Source: an uncultured Lachnospiraceae bacterium
GTDB lineage: Bacteria > Bacillota > Clostridia > Lachnospirales > Lachnospiraceae
Direction of reading: 5' to 3'
Assembly: GCA_910585545.1 (NCBI GenBank)
Contig: CAJUFN010000009.1
Location: 1-64,000 of the forward strand
DNA length: 64,000 nt
The notes under the pieces were generated by a model. The model was not told where the DNA came from, searched no databases, and worked only from the letters and a program-made list of their open reading frames with translations. Position numbers and translations under genes: made by a program. Shown here piece by piece: positions 18,741 through 27,529 of this stretch. Positions within the stretch are counted from its first letter, which is position 1. Each line of letters starts with the position of its first letter.

Positions 18741-18845
18741 TTAACGATATAAATATGGGTTATGACCTGCAACATATAATGAAGCATTTTTATTGATAGC
18801 GATGTTGCTGTTCTTGGTAAAATAATTTTTAATTTTTCTAAACAT
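18741..18845 (-). CDS. 34-residue small protein, unknown
   Basis: Read on the minus strand from the ATG at 18845 to a TAA at 18741: a 34-residue basic peptide starting MFRKIKNYFTKN and ending AGHNPYLYR. It has a strong AAGGAGG site (complement of 18852-18858) seven bases before the ATG, which is the main reason to believe it. It is too short for a normal ORF screen. No membrane helix, no cysteine. It lies between the terminator at 18661-18698 and the divergent AraC gene, in an otherwise gene-free gap of 388 bases. I do not recognise the family. A secreted or cytoplasmic microprotein, or a leader peptide, are all possible. Confidence 0.55.
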   Translation of the reverse strand: MFRKIKNYFTKNSNIAINKNASLYVAGHNPYLYR

Positions 18846-19024
18846 AAGAAGTTCCTCCTTTTTAAATCAGTTTTATACTCACCAATTATCAAAGTGTATC
18901 TCTTTGACAGTTCCCATATTACTAGAACGAAAACATCCAAAAAAGGCATATTTCTGACAAAAAATTGGGCAATATTGACTTTTGAATACTTTTTGGGTAT
19001 GCTTAAGGGAAAAGGAGGGGGAAA

Positions 19025-19894
19025 ATGGAGCTGAGACATTCTGTAAACGAAAAGGACATGAATGAAGCATTGTTGGATAGGGGATTCCAGACAGAGTTCG
19101 TGACGATGGAATTCAATGCTTCGCCGCAGTGGCACAGAAATCTGGAGATTTTATATATTCTCAATGGGCATGCCGTCGTGGGGATGGATGGGAAAAAATA
19201 CTGTTTAGAGCCGCTTGATTTTATCGTGATTGATTCCGGGAAGGTGCACGATGTAGTGTGTGGAATGCCAAGATTTATGGGCATTTGTATCCGCATTTCC
19301 AAAAAATATATGAGAAAATATATTCCGGATCTGGAATTGCTTAAGTTTTCCTGTAACAGTGAAAGCATTACAGAGGAAACCCAGGAAGCATATATGAAAA
19401 TCTGTGGGTATATGAAAGAATTAACCGTATTGTATATGGAGAACAGGCAAAGTTATGCCCTTCGTTGTAACGGAATTGTGTTGGAGATTCTTGCAGAGTT
19501 GGTAGACCATTTTAGTGAACCTATGGCAGAGTCTATGTCAGTGACAGATTTGGGGAAATTTTCTCGTATGGAAGAAATCTGTAATTATGTAGAGGAGCAT
19601 TATATGGAAGCAATATCTCTTCAGGATGCAGCGGACACTTTGGGACTGAATAAAGATTATTTTTGCCGGTTTTTTAAACAGAATATGGGGATTTCTTTTA
19701 TTAATTACCTTAACCGGGTAAGAATCAGTCATATTTATCAGGATTTGATACATACGGATGAAAGCATTCAGGAAATTATAGAGAGGCATGGATTTTTGAA
19801 TCAAAAATTATTTTATCAGAAATTTAAAGAAATATACGGATGTACACCAAGGGAACTTCGGAGAGTGACGAAGGATAATCCGTATATCCAGTAG
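19025..19894 (+). CDS. AraC-family regulator with cupin sensor
   Basis: 289 residues. The N-terminal 150 residues form a cupin-type sensing domain ('QWHRNLEILYILNGHAVV', 'LDFIVIDSGKVHDV'). The C-terminal 100 residues (about 185-285) carry the two helix-turn-helix units of AraC ('SLQDAADTLGLNKDYFCRFF' and 'SIQEIIERHGFLNQKLFYQK') and the closing 'YGCTPRELRR'. The target is unknown. Sugar-linked AraC regulators often control nearby glycosidases, so the GH13 and GH20 genes just downstream are candidates. Preceded by GGAGGGGGAAA; ends before a shared bidirectional terminator. Confidence 0.85.
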   Translation: MELRHSVNEKDMNEALLDRGFQTEFVTMEFNASPQWHRNLEILYILNGHAVVGMDGKKYCLEPLDFIVIDSGKVHDVVCGMPRFMGICIRISKKYMRKYIPDLELLKFSCNSESITEETQEAYMKICGYMKELTVLYMENRQSYALRCNGIVLEILAELVDHFSEPMAESMSVTDLGKFSRMEEICNYVEEHYMEAISLQDAADTLGLNKDYFCRFFKQNMGISFINYLNRVRISHIYQDLIHTDESIQEIIERHGFLNQKLFYQKFKEIYGCTPRELRRVTKDNPYIQ

Positions 19895-19920
19895 ACAAGC
19901 AAAAGAAACGGATGAAACAA

Positions 19921-19962
19921 AACTGGGAGCGTAATTGTAAAGAAAATTACGTTCCCAATTTA
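19921..19962. terminator. Bidirectional terminator between convergent genes
   Basis: 'ACTGGGAGCGTAATT' (19922-19936) pairs with 'AAATTACGTTCCCAATT' (19944-19960) with minor mismatches, flanked by A-runs and T-runs. It serves the AraC gene on plus and the GH13 gene on minus. Confidence 0.8.
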
Positions 19963-19981
19963 AAATAGATCTGTTTCTTTT

Positions 19982-21289
19982 TTAGAATTTTAAATACTTA
20001 ACACTGTATGGCGGAAGTGTCAGCTGACCGTTTAGTGTCAATTCTTCCCCTGTTATCAAATCGGTTAAGTTTCCGTTTAATGCGCCGTGAGTCGCCGTGT
20101 AGTCGCAGGAGTCTGCGTTGATGGCTACGAATATACATTCAGAATCGGTGCGTCGTTCGAAGATAAGCTGCTTGTTCATGATGACAACATTATTGTAGGT
20201 ACCGTTGCACAAAGCATCACTGTTTTGGCGAAGTGAAATTAATTTTGTAATCCACTCGGTAAGTTCGTTCGGTTTCGGTTCTTCAAAACATGGACGCAGT
20301 GCATAGTCGTTGTGCGGTTCTTTGACACCCTCTTCACCCCATTCGCTTCCATAATACAGACATGGGATTCCAGGCATTCCCATAAGGATACCATAGGCAA
20401 GCGGAATATGCTTCTTTTCTTTTAAGATGCTGGCAAGTCTTGTGACATCATGGTTGTCGACGAAGGTCATCAGGTGCTTGCCGCGGTAGATGCACCATTG
20501 CTCCGGTCCGAACTGACGGTTCAAAGAATGTGCGATTTCAAATAAATTCATGTCATTGAGGCTGGAAAAAAGTCCTTTATAGCATTCGTAGTTGGTGCAG
20601 CTATGAAGCATATCATCATTCACGATCAGGTTGTAATCCCCGAATAATACTTCTCCGATCAAGACAAATTCCGGTTTGAGCTGAGAGGTAAACCAGCGTA
20701 AATGTTTGATGAAATCACGGTCGAGGCTATAAGCAACATCCAGACGAAGTCCGTCGATGTCAAACTCTTCTACCCAGAAACGAACGCAGTCGCAAAGATA
20801 GTCACGTACAGCCGGATTGCACAGATTCAGTTTCACAAGTTCATAGTGACCTTCCCATCCTTCATACCAGAAACCGTCATTGTAGCCGCTGTTTCCATCA
20901 AAATTAATGCAGAACCAGTCTTTGTATGGGGAATCCCATTTTTTCTCCTGCACATCTTTAAAAGCCCAGAAACCTCGTCCAACATGATTGAATACGCCAT
21001 CCAGTACAATTTTCACACCGTTATTGTGAAGCGCTTCACATACTTCCTTGAAATCCTCGTTTGTACCGAGACGGCAGTCGATGGTTTTGAAATCTCTTGT
21101 GTCATAGCCATGGTTGTCAGAATCAAAGATTGGATTTAACAAAATGGAATCTACGCCTAATTCTTTAAAATAATCTGCCCATTGTGCAATCTTCGTAATA
21201 CGAGATACGGTAATACCATCATTAGCAGTTGGCGCTCCGCAAAATCCAATCGGATATATTTGGTAAAAAATACCTTTGTAAGCCCACAT
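19982..21289 (-). CDS. Intracellular GH13 alpha-glucan hydrolase
   Basis: 435 residues, no signal peptide, so cytoplasmic. GH13 barrel regions are all present: region I 'LDGVFNHV', region II 'GLRLDVAYS' with nucleophile Asp184, region III 'IGEVLFG' with acid/base Glu213, region IV 'FVDNHDVTR'. The N-terminal 'GIFYQIYPIGF' resembles neopullulanase or maltogenic-type enzymes. It probably trims imported maltodextrins, but linkage preference cannot be told. Start at 21289 chosen for the AAGGAG site just upstream; the longer frame adds residues without family similarity. Divergent from the GH20 gene with a separate promoter, and ends at the bidirectional terminator. Confidence 0.85.
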   Translation of the reverse strand: MWAYKGIFYQIYPIGFCGAPTANDGITVSRITKIAQWADYFKELGVDSILLNPIFDSDNHGYDTRDFKTIDCRLGTNEDFKEVCEALHNNGVKIVLDGVFNHVGRGFWAFKDVQEKKWDSPYKDWFCINFDGNSGYNDGFWYEGWEGHYELVKLNLCNPAVRDYLCDCVRFWVEEFDIDGLRLDVAYSLDRDFIKHLRWFTSQLKPEFVLIGEVLFGDYNLIVNDDMLHSCTNYECYKGLFSSLNDMNLFEIAHSLNRQFGPEQWCIYRGKHLMTFVDNHDVTRLASILKEKKHIPLAYGILMGMPGIPCLYYGSEWGEEGVKEPHNDYALRPCFEEPKPNELTEWITKLISLRQNSDALCNGTYNNVVIMNKQLIFERRTDSECIFVAINADSCDYTATHGALNGNLTDLITGEELTLNGQLTLPPYSVKYLKF

Positions 21290-21329
21290 AAATATACTCT
21301 CCTTTTTTGTAATAGTATGTGCAATGTTT

Positions 21330-21358
21330 ATTTTAACATAAGATTGATATCGGGGCAA
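21330..21358 (-). promoter_or_regulatory. Promoter of the GH13 gene
   Basis: On the minus strand TTGCCC (complement of 21353-21358) and TAAAAT (complement of 21330-21335) lie 17 bases apart, about 40 bases ahead of the ATG. Confidence 0.6.
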
Positions 21359-21426
21359 AGTTAGATTCAAGAAATTTAAGTGTGAGTGTTTGCGTATAGG
21401 AAATCTGGAAAAGCGGATTATTTATC

Positions 21427-21455
21427 TGGACTTTAGCGCAGAAAAGTGATATCAT
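21427..21455 (+). promoter_or_regulatory. Promoter of the GH20 gene
   Basis: TGGACT (21427-21432) and TATCAT (21450-21455), 17-base spacer, about 37 bases before the ATG at 21492. Both boxes depart from consensus, so activation by a regulator such as the nearby AraC protein is possible. Confidence 0.5.
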
Positions 21456-21491
21456 CATACATAATGCGAAAGAGAGAGGGTAGGTGGCTTG

Positions 21492-24400
21492 ATGAAGAAA
21501 AAATGGAAACGATTTACGACTGGTGCGTTGGCAGCAACACTTGCATTTTCTAATTTAAATGTAGTAAGCGCAGCACCGACTGTGAATCCTAATATCGCGC
21601 TTGGCGCGGCAGCAACAGGAGAAAATACCGAAGGATATGGCAATACATATGAAAAAGCAGTGGATGGAGATTATACAACTCGCCTTGCTTCCAGCCAGAA
21701 CACCAAACCGGTGTTGCAGCTGGACCTGGGAGAGGAGAAGACGATTTCCTTCTATAAACTGTTCTTGGAGGATCGAGTTCCGGCCAATCCATCGAACAAT
21801 GTGAGAAAATACCGAGTGACATTTTCAAAAAATGCCACATTCGGAGACAATGATGATGCGACAGTGGAGCGCTCCTTAGACAATAAGACAATCCGGGATG
21901 ACGTGCTGCTTACAGAAGCAGTGCAGGCACGTTATGTAAAACTGGAAGTGTTGGAGACACATGGAGCTTCCTATGATAATGCAGGGATTGTAGAATTCGA
22001 GCTGTATGAAAAAGCATTCAATGAAGCTTTAGGAGCAAAGGCAGACGGAGAGAATACCGAAGGATACGGCAATACCTATGACAAAGCAGTAGACGGAGAT
22101 TATACGACTCGTCTTGCTTCCAGTCAGAACACGAAGGCGATCCTTACACTGGATCTTAACGAAGAAAAGAATATGCAATATTTCCGCCTGTTCTTAGAAG
22201 AACGCAGCGTTACCAACATTAAAAATAACGTTGCAAAATATAAGATCGTGATTTCGGAAGATGAGACATTTGACGAAGATGATTTTACGATCGAAAGAAC
22301 TCTTGATAACCAGACTACGTTTGACGAAGCAGTGTTTGATGAGACGGTAAGAGGAAGATATGTAAAATTAGAGGTGCTCGAGACGCATCATGACAGCTGG
22401 GACAATGTAGGAATCAGAGAATTTGAATTGTATGATCATTCCTTTGCCACAGCAAAGCCAGTGACGGGACCTACCGTCGACGAAGCAAGACCGGTTTATG
22501 ATGCAGAAACGAATAAAATCGTAGTTCCTTCTTTTGATGGATGGACGATTGAGAATAACGGTGCAGACTACGAACAGATCGTAGATAAAGATTTTAATGT
22601 AACAAAACCGTTGACAGAAAAACAAGTAAAGATTTCTTTAAAGAAAACAAATACAAAGACCGGTGAAGTAATCGTAACCGAGGACTATGCTGTTACGATT
22701 CCTGGTGTTCATGAAGAAAGTACCGGCAATCAAAAGCCAGTCGTTTCTCCGGAGTTGGCAGAATGGTACAGCAACAGCAATGATACTTTTAAGGCAGCTG
22801 CCAATAGCAGAATCGTTGTAAATCCGGATTATGCGGAAGAACTTTCCGTGATGGCAGAAGAATTCAAGGCAGATTATGAGGATAAGCTTGGAAGAAGTAT
22901 TGAAATCATTCCTGGTTCAAAAGCAGATATCGCCAAAGGAGACTTCTATTTCTCATTAGGAAGTCAAGACAAGATGCTTGGCGAAGAAGGCTATGCGATG
23001 GAAATCACAGATAAAGTCACAGTAGAAGCAGTGGACAAGCAGGGTGCATACTGGGCAACCAGAACGATTCTGCAGATTATGACGCAGAGCGAAGGAAAAG
23101 ATACGATGCCTTGCGGTATTACAAGAGATTATCCGAAATATCCGGTAAGAGGATTCGTATTAGATGTAGCAAGAAAACCATTTTCTATGGAGATGCTTGA
23201 AGAGATCGTTAAGAATATGGCATGGTATAAGATGAACGATTTCCAGGTACATTTAAGCGATAACTACATTTTCCTTGAGGATTATGGTGTGAGAGATACG
23301 GAAGAGGAAGCGTTTAAGGCTTACGATGCGTTCCGTCTTGAATCAAGCATAACGAATGCGGAAGGAAAATCTCCGACAGCGGAAGATTATGCATATACAA
23401 AAGCAGAATTTAAAGATTTTATCGAAGATGCAAGAACAATTGGCGTTGATATCGTACCGGAGATTGATATCCCGGCACATTCAAATTCTTTTACGAAGGT
23501 GTTCCCGGAGATCATGGTGAAAAATCAGACGTCTCCGACAAGCAGCTCAAGACCGTTGATCGACCATATCGATATCAGCAAACCGGAAGCAATAGAAAAG
23601 GTAAAAGAGATTTTTGATGATTATACAAAAGGAACGGATCCGACATTTGACGAAGATACCATCTTCCATGTCGGAGCAGATGAGTTCCTTGCCAATTATA
23701 AAGCGTACAGAGAGTATTTGAATGAAGTCATTCCATATGTAAAAGAAACAAATACAGTCAGAATGTGGGGCGGACTTACATGGATTCGTGATAACCCGCC
23801 GACACAGATCATTCCGGAAGCAATCGAAGGGGTTCAGATGAATCTCTGGTCCAAAGACTGGGCGGATGGAAAAGAAATGTATGACATGGGATATGACCTC
23901 ATCAATACAATCGACTCTTACATGTATATGGTGCCAAACGGCGGAGGCGGAAGAGGAGCCTATGGAGATTACTTAAATACAACCAATCTGTTTAATAACT
24001 TTGAGACGAATGTGGTAAGTACATCTGCAGGATGGAAGCCATTACCATCCGGTGACGATCAAATGCTTGGAGCAGCTTTCGCAATCTGGAATGATAACAT
24101 TGACAAGCGCTCAAGCGGACTTAGCGAGGAAGATATGTTCGACCGTTTCTATGACGCACTTCCGGTACTTGCGGAAAAAACATGGGCAAACGGTAAAGAA
24201 AAAGGAAGCCTTGAAAACTTGAAAGCAGTCAGCGAAGCAGTTGGTTTTGCACCGAATTCCAATCCGCACAGCCAGATGGAAAAGTCAGAAGGCGAGTATG
24301 CAAAATATACTTTTGCAAATGCAGAGACCATGAAAGATGGCAGCGATAACGGACGTGATTTGACAGAAGTGGTAAATGCCGAATTTGTAAACAGTGATGC

Positions 24401-26378
24401 AAGTAAGGCGGTTCAGTTAAACGGCGGCGAAAGCTATGTGGGAACGCCGATGGAAAAACTGGGATATCCGGCACAGATTACGTTTGACGTAAAATTAGAC
24501 GAAGTTGTACCAGGACAGATTTTGTTTGAAGAAGACAGCGCTTATGGCACACATGATATCCGTATCATGGATGGAGGAAAATTAGGATTTACCAGAGAAC
24601 TGCATGAGTATGCGTTTGATTATGAGATTCCGGCAGGTGAATGGGTAACGGTTTCTATCCGTACCGCAAAGCAGAGTACATCACTTTATGTGAATGGCGA
24701 GCTGGTTGGAACGGCAACAGGAAAGTTCATCCATAATGGTATGGAAAAGAAGACAGGCATCACAAATGCAACCTTTACACTGCCATTAGAGAGAATTGGT
24801 TCTGCATCCAATGCAGTATCCGGTCTTATCGATAACATTGTTATCACAGATGGCACAGATAAATCAATGATTTCTAATGAAGGAATTACCGTAGAAGCAA
24901 CCAGTGAGTACACACCGGGCAACGAAGTCGCAGCCAATCTTTTGGATGGAGACCCAAATACCATCTGGCATTCTAACTGGGCAAATGCAAGTGAGACATT
25001 ACCGCAGACTTTGGTGTTTACATTCCCGGAAGCAACCGAGATTGAAAGACTGAGTTATCTTGCAAGACAGGATGCTTCCAATAACGGAACCATTATGGGA
25101 TTTGATTTGATTGCAGTAGATGAAGACGGAAATGAAACAATGATTGCAGCCGACCATGAATGGGACGGTGGAAAATCACTAAAATCCATATCATTTGAGG
25201 CAGTTACGGTAAAACAGCTGAAGATGGTTGTTAAGAAATCGAATTTTGACAGGGCAAATCAGGCAGATACATTTGCGTCCGGAGCGGAGATTAATTTCTA
25301 TCGACCAGTAAGGGAACCGGAAGAACCAGATCCGGAGACCGTAGACAAGAGCGTTCTCGAAGCATTGATTGCAGAAGCGGAAGCCAAAGAGTTAGATGGT
25401 TATACACAAGAAAGCGTAAATACACTTTTAAAGACTTTAATCGTTGGTCACGAAGTTATGGATAATGCAGATATCAGCCAGGGTATGGTTGACCTTACTG
25501 TAAATATGATCCAGGCAGCGCTCAATGGTCTGGTGGAAAAACCATCTCAGAAAGAACCGGCTGATAAAACCGAGATAAGCGCAGCAATTGCCGAGGTAGA
25601 AGCAACAGATCTTAGCATCTATACGGACAAGAGTGTGGAAATATTAAGGAAAGCATTGGATGCAGCATATGCGGTAATCGCAGATGAAACATTGGATGAA
25701 GATGATCAGGCAATTGTTGATCGTGTCAAGGATACCTTGCTTGCAGCATTTAACACATTGGAATTAAAAGAAACTCCGAATGTTAACAAGGATGCATTGA
25801 AACAACTCATTGATAAATCCGTACAGTTTGATTCTAATGGAGATTTATATACGGAGGAAAGCTTTGCTAAGTTTAAAACCGCATATGATGAAGCAGTCCG
25901 CGTATATCAGGATGAGGAAGCAACTCAGGAAGAAGTAGATGAGGCAAGAAATAATCTGGAAGTGGGAAGACGCGAACTTCGTGAAAAGCCAAACAAAGAT
26001 AAGCTGGAAGAATTGCTCGCGGTGATAAAGTCAATCAATTTTGACAAGTATCCGGCGAAGGAAGCAAAGGCAGTAAAAGCAGCCTATGCAGCAGCAGTTG
26101 CAGTTTTTGAAAATGAAGAAGTGACACAGACACAGATCGATGAAGCAGTTACAAAGCTGGAAACAGCAGTGAAGTCTCTGGATGAGGAGATTCTTGCAGG
26201 ATTAGATGATGATGGAAAGAAAGTATCCGCTGCAGAGAAAACCAATACAAAGACAGCTAGTGGAAGTGGAACTGCTAAACCGGTAAAGACAGGTGACAGC
26301 ACAAACACGAGTTTATGGTGCATGCTTATGGCGGTTGCATTATCTGTCGTACTTGCCATGAAAAAACGTCAGAAATAA
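21492..26378 (+). CDS. Surface-anchored GH20 beta-hexosaminidase / lacto-N-biosidase-like enzyme
   Basis: 1,628 residues. Order: signal peptide (1 to about 27); two tandem F5/8C discoidin domains (about 32-180, 182-320) that closely resemble each other; Ig-like segment (about 325-410); GH20b N-terminal domain (about 420-545); GH20 catalytic barrel (about 549-900); LamG/concanavalin-like domain (about 930-1125); third F5/8C domain (about 1130-1275); four FIVAR repeats (about 1283-1570); KTGD near residue 1599; membrane helix; basic tail. The catalytic pair is Asp730-Glu731 in FHVGADEF: the aspartate orients the substrate N-acetyl group and the glutamate is acid/base. 'FVLDVARKPFSMEML' is the family's barrel start. 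Either beta-N-acetylhexosaminidase or lacto-N-biosidase; I cannot separate them. The TTG at 21489 is ignored in favour of the ATG. Confidence 0.88.
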   Translation: MKKKWKRFTTGALAATLAFSNLNVVSAAPTVNPNIALGAAATGENTEGYGNTYEKAVDGDYTTRLASSQNTKPVLQLDLGEEKTISFYKLFLEDRVPANPSNNVRKYRVTFSKNATFGDNDDATVERSLDNKTIRDDVLLTEAVQARYVKLEVLETHGASYDNAGIVEFELYEKAFNEALGAKADGENTEGYGNTYDKAVDGDYTTRLASSQNTKAILTLDLNEEKNMQYFRLFLEERSVTNIKNNVAKYKIVISEDETFDEDDFTIERTLDNQTTFDEAVFDETVRGRYVKLEVLETHHDSWDNVGIREFELYDHSFATAKPVTGPTVDEARPVYDAETNKIVVPSFDGWTIENNGADYEQIVDKDFNVTKPLTEKQVKISLKKTNTKTGEVIVTEDYAVTIPGVHEESTGNQKPVVSPELAEWYSNSNDTFKAAANSRIVVNPDYAEELSVMAEEFKADYEDKLGRSIEIIPGSKADIAKGDFYFSLGSQDKMLGEEGYAMEITDKVTVEAVDKQGAYWATRTILQIMTQSEGKDTMPCGITRDYPKYPVRGFVLDVARKPFSMEMLEEIVKNMAWYKMNDFQVHLSDNYIFLEDYGVRDTEEEAFKAYDAFRLESSITNAEGKSPTAEDYAYTKAEFKDFIEDARTIGVDIVPEIDIPAHSNSFTKVFPEIMVKNQTSPTSSSRPLIDHIDISKPEAIEKVKEIFDDYTKGTDPTFDEDTIFHVGADEFLANYKAYREYLNEVIPYVKETNTVRMWGGLTWIRDNPPTQIIPEAIEGVQMNLWSKDWADGKEMYDMGYDLINTIDSYMYMVPNGGGGRGAYGDYLNTTNLFNNFETNVVSTSAGWKPLPSGDDQMLGAAFAIWNDNIDKRSSGLSEEDMFDRFYDALPVLAEKTWANGKEKGSLENLKAVSEAVGFAPNSNPHSQMEKSEGEYAKYTFANAETMKDGSDNGRDLTEVVNAEFVNSDASKAVQLNGGESYVGTPMEKLGYPAQITFDVKLDEVVPGQILFEEDSAYGTHDIRIMDGGKLGFTRELHEYAFDYEIPAGEWVTVSIRTAKQSTSLYVNGELVGTATGKFIHNGMEKKTGITNATFTLPLERIGSASNAVSGLIDNIVITDGTDKSMISNEGITVEATSEYTPGNEVAANLLDGDPNTIWHSNWANASETLPQTLVFTFPEATEIERLSYLARQDASNNGTIMGFDLIAVDEDGNETMIAADHEWDGGKSLKSISFEAVTVKQLKMVVKKSNFDRANQADTFASGAEINFYRPVREPEEPDPETVDKSVLEALIAEAEAKELDGYTQESVNTLLKTLIVGHEVMDNADISQGMVDLTVNMIQAALNGLVEKPSQKEPADKTEISAAIAEVEATDLSIYTDKSVEILRKALDAAYAVIADETLDEDDQAIVDRVKDTLLAAFNTLELKETPNVNKDALKQLIDKSVQFDSNGDLYTEESFAKFKTAYDEAVRVYQDEEATQEEVDEARNNLEVGRRELREKPNKDKLEELLAVIKSINFDKYPAKEAKAVKAAYAAAVAVFENEEVTQTQIDEAVTKLETAVKSLDEEILAGLDDDGKKVSAAEKTNTKTASGSGTAKPVKTGDSTNTSLWCMLMAVALSVVLAMKKRQK

Positions 26379-26413
26379 GCTTTGCATTTCAAAGAATGAA
26401 GTGAAATAAAAGA

Positions 26414-26477
26414 AAAGAACCCTTTATCAGTATCATGACAGCAAGAAGGTGTTATGAATGCGGATAAAGGGTTCTTT
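26414..26477 (+). terminator. Long-loop hairpin after the GH20 gene
   Basis: AAAGAACCCTTTATC (26414-26428) pairs perfectly with GATAAAGGGTTCTTT (26463-26477), 15 pairs with a 34-base loop. Likely terminator; the loop is unusually large. Confidence 0.6.
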
Positions 26478-26619
26478 GTGCATGACTGAACTGTTACAAT
26501 AAATAAGAAAATTTTCAATGAAGTGAAGAAAAATTTCTATAGTTTTAAAGAAAAATTTTGTTATTCTGGTACTAGGAGAGTTTTTGCATCGGAATACCAA
26601 AAGGAGGTTATTCAAGAGG

Positions 26620-27399
26620 ATGAAAAGAGTAGGAATGGTGTTACTGCTGCTTTGTCTGTTGACAGGCTGTACTGCAAAACATGCGCCGGGGAAAGAGGAA
26701 AAGCAGCTGACGATGAAATATTATTATTATCCCACTTGTGAAGGATGCACAGATGGAGAGGGCTTTCAGGTATATGTAGAAGAGATGCTCTCGGATGTGT
26801 TAGACCCAGATGATTATGAGTTTGAACTTAAAAATGTGGCAAAAGAAGATGCTTACGATGAATTTCAGAAGATTGTAGAGGAATATCAGACCGAAGACTT
26901 CTATCCAACGGCACCGGTAATGGTGGTGGGAGATACCTATCTGTTCGGTTTGGAGGAAATCGAAAGGGACATTCGTCAAACCGCGATTGAAGGTTATAAT
27001 GCAATTACAGAGGAAGAACAATTTTGGGAGGATATGGAGAATATTCCAAAGGAAGATTCCTATTTCGTTTATTTTTATAAAGAAAATTGTAAATATTGCA
27101 GAGGTGCAGAGCGTTTTATGGCCGATTTGGAAAAGGAACAGACCTTAAACGATGGAACTTTAAGCAAGCTTCATTTTACCTATATAGACATCAGCAAGAT
27201 GGAGAACATGCCGATTGCCGGAGAATTTTATGAAAAATATAATGTGCCGGAAGAAGAATGGAAGGCACCGATGATTTTCTGGAAAGGCGGATATTTGATG
27301 GGTGAGCAAAAAATTAAAGAACAAATGTTGGAAATTGTCCATGAAGGACAGGCGTTAGGATGGCCGGGAGCAGAAACGGTTCCGGTAGAAAATCAGTAA
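26620..27399 (+). CDS. Two-domain thioredoxin-like lipoprotein
   Basis: 259 residues from the ATG at 26620. Residues 1-17 are a lipoprotein signal ending in the lipobox LLTGC (Cys17), so it is tethered outside the membrane. Two thioredoxin-like domains follow, each with a CxxC pair: 'YYPTCEGCTDG' (first) and 'YKENCKYCRGAERF' (second). The second is the better match, with 'APMIFWKGGYLMG' as the cis-proline strand. No partner such as CcdA or DsbD is adjacent. Role in reducing or isomerising secreted disulfides, or in protecting surface proteins, is inferred. An AAGGAGG lies 12 bases before the ATG, a longer gap than usual; an upstream TTG at 26584 would break the lipoprotein signal. Confidence 0.7.
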   Translation: MKRVGMVLLLLCLLTGCTAKHAPGKEEKQLTMKYYYYPTCEGCTDGEGFQVYVEEMLSDVLDPDDYEFELKNVAKEDAYDEFQKIVEEYQTEDFYPTAPVMVVGDTYLFGLEEIERDIRQTAIEGYNAITEEEQFWEDMENIPKEDSYFVYFYKENCKYCRGAERFMADLEKEQTLNDGTLSKLHFTYIDISKMENMPIAGEFYEKYNVPEEEWKAPMIFWKGGYLMGEQKIKEQMLEIVHEGQALGWPGAETVPVENQ

Positions 27400-27529
27400 A
27401 ATCCCCGGATAACCCCTGAATGGAGGCAAAAGGAGCATACACACTCTTTATGTTTCTGGAACAGGGTGGGATTTTTATAGAAAGCTCTGATTTATAAAAG
27501 CAGAAAGTGTAAGGATGAGGAGGCACAAA

